Assembly: GCA_033807775.1 (NCBI GenBank)
Contig: CM066313.1
Location: 87,111,484 to 87,175,483 of the forward strand
Length of the DNA: 64,000 nt
DNA from: Saussurea involucrata
Taxonomy: Eukaryota; Streptophyta; Magnoliopsida; Asterales; Asteraceae
Reading direction: 5' to 3'
The notes beneath the pieces were generated by a model that saw only the letters and a list, made by a program, of their open reading frames with translations, was not told where the DNA came from and did not search any database. The translations under genes and the position numbers were made by a program. The stretch's first letter is position 1, and every line of letters begins with the position of its first letter. Positions 31,721 to 40,995 of this stretch are shown here, in pieces.

Positions 31721-33326
31721 TGTAACAACCCGTTTCTGTCAAGTGCATAGTTTGGTGGCCAAAGTGGATGAATTGAAAGTTTTAGTAGAAGGACTGTTTC
31801 TGTAAATGTTGGGAACTATATATAGGACCAGATCCCTAGGGCTGTTAGTCATTTTCTTATTGTTGGCGGCTGAATACTGGAAGAGGAGAAGCAGTGATAG
31901 GAAGGCTCGGACTGCGATTTCTTGGGGAAGAGACTCTATCAGGTGAGAAATCTTTCATTCCCTGTTAATTTCCACGTAATCTAATAGTTAGATAAGTCGA
32001 ATTCCAGACTGTATTCCATGTTTTAGCTGGGTTTGTTGGATAAGAACACTGTGGAGAGTTTTAGTTCTCGATTGGGATTGTAATCTAATGAAATCAATGG
32101 ACTAGGAACTTGTGTTGTCTAAGGAGTTACAATAGAACAATTTGGGTAAGAATGTTGTGTTAAAATCTCAGCTTACTGGACTCCCTAGGAAGAATTCGAG
32201 TATTGAATCGTATAAGGTTTGTCCCTGTTCGCCAGACCGGGAGTTCGGGGTACCGGGAGTTCGGGGTACCGGGAGTTCAGAGTACCGGGAGTTCGGGGTA
32301 CCGGGAGTTCGGGGTACCGGGACTGTTGGTTTGGGCTTCGCTTGGGCTTCGTTTGTCAGGCCCGTAGTGTCTAGCCATTGGACCGACGTGTTTAGAATTT
32401 AGCTTAAGTCTCTTGAATAAAAGGGATCCAATATGTTATAGATGGGCCTAAATGAGTTATTTGCGACCAAATTAAGAGATGGACTTAGGATCAGAATTGG
32501 AGACGTGCCTAATTGGATTATGAATTAATTCTTAGGTGTGCCAGCGTAACGAGACAAGAGGCTAAGAAGAAGTTTGCTTTTCAGGTGAGTTCCCTAACCC
32601 TCTTTCACGACGTAAATGTTAAATGATTCTTTTACTGAATATGGTTTTATCAAGCATGAAATATTTATGACCTGATACGCATGGAAAGAAAGGAATGTTT
32701 GACATGTCGAAATGATGCACATGATTTATGAAGAGTTAAATGTTTTTATAAAACGTATGTGCATGTTATGTGATGTCGGTATGTACTGTGGGATCAATGA
32801 GCCTCGGGATCTGATGATCCCTTGGTTATGTATGACGAGACGGTAGGTTGGAATTCGTTTCCTCCTAGGCGGGTATCGGGGAGTCTGCTTGGGCCCCGAT
32901 ACGAGAGGGCGAAAGGGGAGTTGCTTGGGCCCCGATCGCGAATGGTTAAGTGATCCATTACACAGTGCAGTACCATATGTGATGATTTAAGATTTATGAT
33001 GCCTTTTAATAAAATGATATCGTATTGTTTTTACATGTTGTTTTCGAAGGGAATTCACTAGACCTTTTGGTCTAACCCTCGCTTTCAAAACTAAACCATT
33101 TTCAGGTAAGCGTACATCAAGTTCTTCTAATAAGAACTAGGGAAGGAGGTAAAGAGAACTTGGAGCTTAGAGATCTCCAGATTCAGTTATGAGATAATGA
33201 TTAGTTAGTACTCGGCTGTGAGTTTAGAGACTTTCGCTGTAATGTTTTGATTAGTACGTTTAATGATGATGTAATTCGAATGCTTATTTATGGTTGTTTG
33301 CCTCTTATGAAATTTGGGACGTTACA
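31721..33326 (+). repeat. 3' LTR (1606 bp)
   Basis: Same ends as the 5' LTR, but with five instead of about nine 16-bp units (32237-32322) and a missing ~18 bp near 33270. These repeat-unit and short deletions account for most of the 82-bp difference. Confidence 0.9.
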
Positions 33327-33656
33327 TATAATTTGTAAAAAATATAAATATTTTTTTAATGCATTTTAGTTCATATACATTATTTATGTTTATATGATAA
33401 GAGTATAAAATGAAAAATAAAAAAGTAAGGGATTGAAAGTAAACTACATACCTAATTATAAGGGTAGTAAATGTAACGTATAAATTAAAAAAAAATTGAA
33501 TGAAGGAGAGATTTAAGGAGAAGTGAATGTGGGTGTGCTAATTGAACTTGTAATGTAAACTGCGTCCAGATACATGTTTAGGCGGGAAAATACTGAAGTC
33601 GGCTAACCAAAAAACGACATGTGGCATGCTAGTTACTCATTTATTATATGTATAGA

Positions 33657-34455
33657 TATACAAATTAATACACCCCATCTTCCTCCCCCAACCTCCTCCC
33701 CTCCGTCCATTCACCGCCTCCTCCCTTCCCCAATTCCTTTTTTTCAACCCCTTCCACTGCCACCTCCATCTCTTTCTTCACCTCCTTCCCTAGATGAAGA
33801 CGACGTAGGTTTTCTAGAATCCATGTTATGGGGTCCCCATCTCTGTGTATTTCAAATAACACCCTAATTCCACCACCTGCCACCAACGCTCTCACGTTCT
33901 TCTTCTTCTTCTCAGCCACATAACCCCACCGCCCTATGTCGCCGTCTCCCTCGGCGGCGACGATGCTACAACTTTAACTTTTGAAGAAAAACTGATATTG
34001 AAAACCCTGCTTTCTTGTTTCTTCTTGTTTGGTTTTTGGGGTGAATTGAGTGGAGGAATTCGATTGGGAATTGGGTTTTTGAGTGGAGTGTTGTTGTTGG
34101 GTTGACTGAGCTGCAAAAGACTTGGCAATTAGACATTTTTTTGGGTGTTTAAGAAAGTGGATACAGATTCAAACTTTTTTATGGGTTTTGTGATTCTTGA
34201 ATGGAAAGAATTAGGATTTTGATTTATATTTGTTTGGTATTACAAAAAAATTTCTTATGTATGTTCTTGAGATTCTTACTTTAGTTTTGATTATGGTTTG
34301 ATATATGACTTTGATTTTGAATTCGATTCATGTTTTGAATTTGTGGTTTTGGACCAAGCTTTTCTGGAAAATATATGATGTTCTTGAGAACCTGATGAAC
34401 AATATTATCAAAAAATAATAAAGTAAAAAAGAAAATGTAAATATAAATATGGTTT
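33657..34455. other. Non-transposon filler inside the composite unit
   Basis: A C/T-rich plus strand (33670-33960) then T/G-rich DNA. It looks like promoter and 5' UTR of an ordinary gene (TCTTCTTCTTCTTC, then GGCGGCGACGATGC), with no exon I can name. It could be a captured gene fragment. Confidence 0.35.
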
Positions 34456-34680
34456 AGAGTAAATTTCAGATTTGGTCCATGTAGTTTAAGAAATGGTACA
34501 AATAAGAAAGTTTGCAAAAAGGTCAGTTTAACGGAAAAAGATAACAGCCGTGCCGTTAACAGGAGGGACCAAAACCAAGCGAAAATAGGTAGGTGGGGGA
34601 TCATACCCGAGTTTTTGAAGATTAGGGACTAAAAATGGTGAAGATTACAAATGTCAGGGACAAAAATTGAACTTTACTCT
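34456..34680 (-). repeat. Right inverted MITE copy of composite
   Basis: Reverse complement starts AGAGTAAAGTTCAATTTTTG and follows the left copy with few substitutions and one small insertion (GGCACGGCTGTT against GGCCGTT). Confidence 0.85.
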
Positions 34681-34911
34681 AGAATAAATTACAAATTTGG
34701 TCCCTATGGTTTGAAAATACGTAAAATTAAGGGAAAAGACTAAAAGGTCGATTTGCTCTCATGGTTAATAGACAAATTGGATGGTCGTTAGCCTCAGAGA
34801 CCAAATCCAAAACAAAATGTATAGGTGAATGGTTTTTTATAATAAATGAAGAGACATGATCAGTTACGTAACAACTAACAAACCATAGGTACGAAATCCG
34901 TAATTTACTCT
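34681..34911. mobile_element. MITE, AGAATAAATTAC...GTAATTTACTCT (copy B)
   Basis: Counterpart of 15545-15776 in the duplicated segment, with a few substitutions. Confidence 0.65.
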
Positions 34912-34956
34912 TTTAATTATTATATTGCGTAATGTTAGAATTGGGTTATTTTTTTT

Positions 34957-35249
34957 AGAGTAAATTACTGTTTTGGTCCTGTGGTTTGTCAAAAATACGA
35001 AATTGGTCCCTAAACTTCATTTATTACTGTTTTGGTCCCTGTGGTATGCATTTTGTTACGAAATTGGTCCTTATGAGGGACCAAAACCTTAATAAATTCT
35101 TATGCAGAAAGTTACGAAAATGGTCCTTATGAGGGACCAATTTCGTAACAAAGTGCATACCACAGGGACCAAAACAGTAATAAATGAAGTTTAGGGACAA
35201 ATTCCGTATTTTTTGACAAAGCACAGGGACCAAAACAGTAATTAGCTCT
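34957..35249. mobile_element. Foldback MITE (293 bp) with ~120-bp inverted arms
   Basis: AGAGTAAATTACTGTTTTGG on the left mirrors CCAAAACAGTAATTAGCTCT on the right. The arms contain TTGGTCCCTGTGGT.TGCATTTTGTTACGAAATTGGTCC-type sequence inverted against itself, around a short loop near 35080-35130. Absent from copy A, where GGGTTATTTTGTTAACATAT runs through at about 15811. Confidence 0.85.
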
Positions 35250-35302
35250 TTTTTTACATATTATTTTGGTGATTTTAAACTTGTCAACTGATTTATCAAA
35301 TA

Positions 35303-35897
35303 CTAGGTTCGAACCGTGTATTACACGGGGTAATTTAAAAAAATTAAATCATGTCAGAAAACTTATCTTACAAATATGAATGATCATCGAAAGTACGATG
35401 TTACTTTTCCAAACTTTTTTTCTTTCAAAGTTTTTTTTGCAGTTGGTTACAATATGTCCTTGTTTTAGGCAGTTTTCACAAAGGATAATTAATAAAAAAA
35501 TATGAATAAATATTAAGAATATTCAATATTGGACTCATTTCGAACGTATTGACGAAGCAATTACAATGGTATAATTTGTAAAAAATAGAAATATTTTTTT
35601 AATGCATTCTAGTTTTTATACATTATTTATGTTTATATGATAAGAGTCTAAAATGAAAAATAAAAAAGTAAGAGATTAAAAGTAAACTACATACCTAATT
35701 ATAAGGGTAGTAAATGTAACATATAAATTAAAAAAATTGAATTAAGGAGATATTTAAGGAGAAGTGAATGTGGATGTGCTAATTGAACTTATAATGTAAA
35801 CTGCGTCCAGATACATGTTTAGGCGGGAAAATACTGAAGTCGGCTCATCAGAAGACGACACGTGGCATGCTAGTTACTTATTTATTATATGTATAGA
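35303..35897 (-). mobile_element. Non-autonomous Helitron (595 bp)
   Basis: Minus strand: starts TCTATACATATAATAAATAA (35897) and ends with hairpin CCGTGTAATACACGG, then TTCGAAC and CTAG (35303). Copy A reads TTTATCAAATATTTTTATC across the site near 15862, an empty site with A|T target. Confidence 0.88.
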
Positions 35898-36067
35898 TTT
35901 TAATCAAATGTAATTAGTATATCAATTAACTTATCAACTAACAATTAGCTTATCTGTTAGTTTGTCAGTGACACTCTTATTTAATAAATGATTTGGAAAT
36001 TAAAATTATTATAATTTTTAATGAAATAAATGACAAGTTCAATATTTTAAGGACCTCTTATTTGTTA

Positions 36068-37424
36068 TGTTGGACAACCTAGGGGGGGGGGTAAGGTTGT
36101 ATTTAAAATCTTTTTCTTTCAAAAATTCTTTTATAAATAAATACAGAATAAATAAAGCAGAGTATAAATAAATAAGTATACAGCAATTATATAAACAGAT
36201 ATAATTTAAATGCACAGCGGAAATGTAAATAGATAAGGGAAAGAGAATACTTGACAACGATATTTTTAAAGTGGTTCACCAAACACAAAGTTGGCTAGTC
36301 CACCTCGAGAAAATAACCCTTCTCGGAGATCCAATACGAAACGTGTTCTTTACGGTAGAAACACAAACCTTAATACAACAAACGCGAAACACTCTTCTTT
36401 GAGAGATTAATGTGGATCACTCACTCTATTCAAACACTTACAAGAGGGTATAATTTTAATATGAATAATCACTCTTGAATAAGGTTTATCACTTGGATAT
36501 TTTTAGAGAGTTTGATCACTTGAGTTGTGTTGCTGATTCAACTAATCGAGAGATTTTAATCTGCTATCAACTCAAGATTTCTTACTCAAAAATTAATTTT
36601 ATCAGTTTAAGTGATTTAGTGTGAGTAAGAAGGCAGCAGAATAATAATCAAATGCTGAGGGAGAATTTATTGCTGAAGTTGGTGTAGACTTGAATGCTGG
36701 AGGTTGCATGTATTTATACTGGATGATCAACAGGGCAGAAGCTTTCGCGGTATACCGGCAGCCCATCGCGGTATACCTGCGTCAGAAAAAGTACACTGCA
36801 AGGAGAAGGTCAACCCTGCAAAAAACCAACGGTACTTGTACCCGCGGTATACCGCGTTGCACACGGCGGTATACCGCCTGAAAAAAGTTCTGACAAAAGA
36901 AGCTTCGTATGCAGAAGAGGTGATGGGTGAATAGTGACGCGGTATACCGCGTGGACCTTGGCGGTATACCGCCTGAAATTTTGTCCAATGAGAGCAAGGC
37001 AACGCAGGGTTACATTCGGCTGAGATATGAAACAATAAATGGTGAACAGTAAAAAGCATGAAGTGATTTTAAATAAAAAACATATGTATATATATATCTG
37101 CGATTTATATATATATTTAATAAAAACATATATATATTATATATATATTTGATTCAAATATATTTATATAGATACGAAATATCCAAGTGATAAAATATTT
37201 TAGGGTGTTTATCATTTTAAAATAAAATGACGAAACTCTTCAGACTTGGATTCTTCAGATAAAAAATTTATCGGGATCATTTAAATATCTGCACACTCAG
37301 ATAAAATATTAGATAACAAATAATGCGGTGTGTTTTGTAATCATCAAAATAAATATGGAGATGTGATTTTATGTGTACCAAAAATATATCACAATATTTA
37401 AAGCTGGGTACACTTGCACCAACA
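36068..37424 (-). repeat. 3' LTR of young Copia (1357 bp)
   Basis: TGTTGGACAACC...TGCACCAACA. Contains six GCGGTATACC motifs (36747-36973), four of them in perfect 14-bp palindromes (36843, 36865, 36938, 36960). Poly-G(10) lies at 36082-36091. AT-rich tracts occupy 37080-37160. Confidence 0.95.
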
Positions 37425-37587
37425 ATCTCCCCCTTTTTGATGATGACAAACACAACGCTAAACACGAGAGCATACTCGGTTTCTCTCCCCCTTTTGTCGA
37501 AGCAAAAAGGGTTTAAGAAAGTCGCTCATGCTCCCCCTCGAAAGATGCTCCCCCTCAAAATATGAAATATTTGAGAGTTAGTATTTA

Positions 37588-40500
37588 TCAAGGGTTATAC
37601 TCAAGCATGCCTAAACCAAGTCTTAATTTAAAGAAGGCTTTTTTGTTAAGGGCTTTTGTAAAAATATCGGCCAAATTATCTTCCGAATCAACCTTTTCCA
37701 GCACGATTTTGCCTTTTTGAACATTATCTCGTAAAAAATGATGTCTCAATTCAATATGTTTGGTACGAGAGTGTAAAACGGGATTTTTACTTAAGTTTAT
37801 GGCACTTGAGTTATCACACATAATTGGAATTTTGGTTAGGTGTACCTCAAAATCGGTAAGTGTGTGTTTCATCCAAAGGACTTGAGCACATGCTCTTGCG
37901 GCGGCTACATATTCCGCTTCGGTGGTAGACAAAGCTACGGATTGTTGTTTCTTAGAGAACCAAGATACAAGTGAGAGACCTATAAAGGCACATACCCCAC
38001 TAGTACTCTTTCGGTCAACAATAGATCCACCAAGATCGGAATCGGCGAAACACGTTACTTCTAACTCGGGTTTCTTTGCGTACCATAAGCCAAGATTAGT
38101 AGTACCTCGTAAATATCGAAAAATACGCTTGGCAGCTTCATAGTGAGTTTGTTTAGGTGAAGATTGAAAGCGAGCACATAAACATACACTAAACATAATA
38201 TCAGGTCTACTAGCAGTTAAATATAACAAGCTACCAATCATACCACGATAAATCTTTTCATTAAAATCGTTTCCCTCCTCGTCACGAGATAATTGCAAAT
38301 TTGTGGTCATTGGAGTTTCAACGGGTTTGACATTTTCAAAGTTAAACTTTTTCAACATATCTTTACAATATTTAGATTGACTAATAAAAATACCAGTTTC
38401 ACATTGTTTTATTTGCAATCCTAAGAAGTATTTTAACTCTCCCATCATGCTCATTTCAAATTCGCTAGTCATTTTCGCAGAAAATTCATTACACAATTTT
38501 TCATTAGTGGAACCAAAAATAATATCATCAACATATACTTGCACAACCACAATATCATTTTGAACATATTTCACAAATAAAGTATTATCAATTTTACCCA
38601 TAATATAACCACTAGAAATTAAAAAGGTTTTTAATCTATCATACCAAGCACGCGGAGCCTGCTTTAAACCATAAAGCGCCTTTTTTAATTTATAAACATG
38701 TGTCGGGTTTTCAAAACTTTCAAAACCGGGAGGTTGAGAAACGTATACCTCCTCATTTATAATACCATTTAAGAAAGCACTTTTAACATCCATTTGAAAT
38801 AACTTAAAATCTTTAGCATTTGCAAAAGCGAGAAGCATTCGAATAGACTCCAACCTTGCAACCGGTGCAAAGGTTTCGTCATAATCTATACCTTCTTGTT
38901 GACTGTACCCCTTGGCAACTAAACGTGCCTTGTTTCGTGTGACTCCACCGTTCTCGTCTACCTTGTTACGGAAGACCCATCTTGTGCCAATAATGGTTTG
39001 ACTACTAGGGCTAGGCACTAAGTCCCACACATCATTCCTAGAAAATTGGTTTAACTCTTCTTGCATGGCCATAATCCAATCCTCATCACCTAAAGCTTCA
39101 TCTATGGTTTTAGGTTCTATGGTTGAGATAAAAGCATGGAAAGCACAATGGGTATGGATTTGTGATCTAGTTGTCCTTTGGTTTAGGTCACCTATAATTT
39201 GATCTACGGGATGGCCTCGAGCGGTTCTAAGGTTAGGATCATCTATACCTTGTGGAATAAAGCACGGAGGGGCATCACTAGATTCAATATTATTTGTGGA
39301 AGGTTGGGTACTTAAATCCAAGTTGCTAAGTTGTTGTGCTAAGACGTCTCCTTCACGGATATTGTCATTTGCTAAGGGTGCACTAGGTTTGGGAGGACTC
39401 TCGTCAAAGCTAACATTTAAGGATTCTTCTACTACCATGGTCTCCTTATTTAGGATTCTATAGGCTTTGCTATTCCAAGAGTAACCTAGGAACACTCCTT
39501 CATAGGCTTTAGGGTCAAATTTGGTTAAGTAGGATTTGGTGTTTAAAATGAAACATTTACAACCAAAAACTTTCAGGTGAGCTAGGGAAGGTTTTCTACC
39601 TCGGTAAAGTTCATAGGGTGTCTTATTTAGGATACCTCTAATTAGGACACGGTTAAGCACATAGGTCGCGGTAGCAACGGCATCACACCAAAACTTTTGG
39701 GGAACTTGATGTTCGTTTAGCATAGTTCTACTCATTTCTTGCAACGTTCGATTTTTCCTTTCAACAACCCCGTTTGACTGAGGAGTTCGAGGAGCCGAAA
39801 AGTTATGAGTTATACCATGTTTATCACAAAAGGCACCAAATTGTACATCATTATCGAATTCTCGTCCATGGTCCGTACGTATGGAAACAATCGTACAACC
39901 TTGTTGGTTTTGAATTCGTTTTCCCAAAATTTTAAACTTTTCAAAAGCCTCATTTTTATGTCTCAAAAATAAAGTCCAAGTATAACGGGAATAATCATCC
40001 ACAATAACCAAAGTATAAAAATTTCCTCCAAAACTTTGAATAGCCATCGGGCCAAAAAGATCCATATGTAAAAGTTCTAAAACTCTTTGAGTAGAAATAA
40101 CATTTTTTGATTTATGAGAAACGTGATGTTGTTTGCCGACACGACAAGCATCACAAAAATGATTATCAAACTTTAATTTTGGCAGGTCACTCACAAGCTC
40201 CTTATTTTTTAAGTTTTGCATTAATCTTAGATTAGCGTGAGCTAAACGCCTATGCCATAAAGTAGAAACATCATTAATAGAAGATAAGCATACACTTTCA
40301 GATACAACAGTTTTACAAATATATAAATTTCCTTTTACAAAACCATTTAAAAGAACTTTGCCATTTTTTATGATTTTACAAGAATCTTCTTCGAAGACAA
40401 CAGTTGTACCATTTTTACACAATTGGCGAACACTTAACAAATTAAAATGTAAATTATCAACATGATTAACATTTAGAAATTGAACATTGTTGCAAGAAAC

Positions 40501-40638
40501 TGTACCTCTACCAATTATATTTCCTTTGGAGTTTCCTCCAAAAATTACCTGTCCACCATCACATGACTTATATGATGAAAAGAGATTATTGTTTCCGGTC
40601 ATGTGACGTGTGCAACCACTATCGAGTATCCAGTCCAT
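37588..40638 (-). CDS. Copia pol polyprotein (1016 aa)
   Basis: Domains in order: protease start DSGCTRHMTG (residues 6-15); GAG-pre-integrase LWHRRLAHANLRLM (about 125); integrase core with MDLFGP, RTDHGREFD and VVERKNRT supplying D, D and E (about 190-310); RVT_2 reverse transcriptase from NDVWDLVP (about 530) with YVDD (about 699); RNase H with ADSDLGG (about 866), TTEAEYVA and DIFTKAL near the end. No stops or frameshifts. The order integrase before RT is diagnostic of Copia. The protein cleaves itself, copies element RNA in cytoplasmic particles and integrates the cDNA. The ORF starts at MDWILDSG right after a TAG, so the N-terminus is probably supplied by gag through splicing or another route. 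No envelope-like ORF follows. Confidence 0.95.
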   Translation of the reverse strand: MDWILDSGCTRHMTGNNNLFSSYKSCDGGQVIFGGNSKGNIIGRGTVSCNNVQFLNVNHVDNLHFNLLSVRQLCKNGTTVVFEEDSCKIIKNGKVLLNGFVKGNLYICKTVVSESVCLSSINDVSTLWHRRLAHANLRLMQNLKNKELVSDLPKLKFDNHFCDACRVGKQHHVSHKSKNVISTQRVLELLHMDLFGPMAIQSFGGNFYTLVIVDDYSRYTWTLFLRHKNEAFEKFKILGKRIQNQQGCTIVSIRTDHGREFDNDVQFGAFCDKHGITHNFSAPRTPQSNGVVERKNRTLQEMSRTMLNEHQVPQKFWCDAVATATYVLNRVLIRGILNKTPYELYRGRKPSLAHLKVFGCKCFILNTKSYLTKFDPKAYEGVFLGYSWNSKAYRILNKETMVVEESLNVSFDESPPKPSAPLANDNIREGDVLAQQLSNLDLSTQPSTNNIESSDAPPCFIPQGIDDPNLRTARGHPVDQIIGDLNQRTTRSQIHTHCAFHAFISTIEPKTIDEALGDEDWIMAMQEELNQFSRNDVWDLVPSPSSQTIIGTRWVFRNKVDENGGVTRNKARLVAKGYSQQEGIDYDETFAPVARLESIRMLLAFANAKDFKLFQMDVKSAFLNGIINEEVYVSQPPGFESFENPTHVYKLKKALYGLKQAPRAWYDRLKTFLISSGYIMGKIDNTLFVKYVQNDIVVVQVYVDDIIFGSTNEKLCNEFSAKMTSEFEMSMMGELKYFLGLQIKQCETGIFISQSKYCKDMLKKFNFENVKPVETPMTTNLQLSRDEEGNDFNEKIYRGMIGSLLYLTASRPDIMFSVCLCARFQSSPKQTHYEAAKRIFRYLRGTTNLGLWYAKKPELEVTCFADSDLGGSIVDRKSTSGVCAFIGLSLVSWFSKKQQSVALSTTEAEYVAAARACAQVLWMKHTLTDFEVHLTKIPIMCDNSSAINLSKNPVLHSRTKHIELRHHFLRDNVQKGKIVLEKVDSEDNLADIFTKALNKKAFFKLRLGLGMLEYNP

Positions 40639-40995
40639 ATCAAGGTCAATCTACAATAATGAAGATGTAACTTTTATGGTCCCCATTTCTCGTGGGTCCT
40701 TGACAATTAGTTTCAATGTCAACGAACATGCATATATATAAAGTCAAACAGAATATATATATATATATATAATACATTACACAACTTTAATATATAATAT
40801 ATCAAACACAAATATATATATATAACACATGTCAAGTCAAACAAAATATATATATATAAGAATTAAAAAAAAATTAAATAAAATATATATATATATATTT
40901 GCAGTACGTATGTATATATATATATGAATAGTATAAAAAGTACAAATAACAATATTTTACTTATATATAATATATAACACATATACATAACACAT
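40639..40995 (-). other. AT-rich gag-pol spacer with candidate intron ends
   Basis: 357 bp with stops in all sense frames and several (TA)n tracts. Gag and pol are in the same frame across it. Immediately before pol is TCATTATTGTAG, a usable 3' splice site. ATG|GTAAAT in the gag C-terminus (KIKM|VNKW) is a phase-0 donor that would fuse gag to IDLDMDWILDSG. This is inference. Confidence 0.45.

Larger units (their letters stand above)
25723..33326 (+). mobile_element. Non-coding LTR retrotransposon (7.6 kb), nested in Helitron
   Basis: Target duplication TATAA (25718-25722 and 33327-33331). The uninterrupted site GGTATAATTTGTAAAA survives in the sister Helitron near 35568. LTRs are 25723-27410 and 31721-33326, the PBS is at 27413, and a purine tract AAGGGGGGAGTGT ends at 31720. 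The 4.3-kb interior has no ORF above about 90 codons and no recognisable RT. The leader after the PBS (near 27567-27625) matches the leader of the gag-only element (GGATTACACCTGGCCAGTGT), so the two are relatives. Confidence 0.88.
25358..33656 (-). mobile_element. Helitron (about 690 bp without the nested LTR element)
   Basis: On the minus strand it starts TCTATACATATAATAAATG (33656) and ends with hairpin CGCCGCATCGGGCGGGGA region and CTAG (25358-25361), then T. The 5' half (33332-33656) is nearly the same as the Helitron at 35303-35897; the 3' half differs. It is interrupted by an LTR element at 25723-33326. Confidence 0.8.
25054..34680. mobile_element. 9.6-kb unit bounded by inverted MITE copies (composite element candidate)
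   Basis: The left end 25054-25274 and right end 34456-34680 are near-identical inverted copies starting AGAGTAAAGTTCAATTTT. AGAATAA flanks the whole unit (25047-25053 and 34681-34687), and neither end copy has a matching flank of its own. Copy A at 15545 has a single AGAATAAATTAC with nothing inserted. The simplest reading is one insertion of the whole unit. Inside are a Helitron and, within that, an LTR element, plus about 800 bp of other DNA. No transposase was seen. Confidence 0.65.

Noticed and set aside
36690..37059. Open frames of 63-110 codons in the young Copia LTR (repeated at 43586-43955)
   Set aside because: They arise from the GCGGTATACC palindromes (PRYTA/AVYR repeats) inside an LTR.
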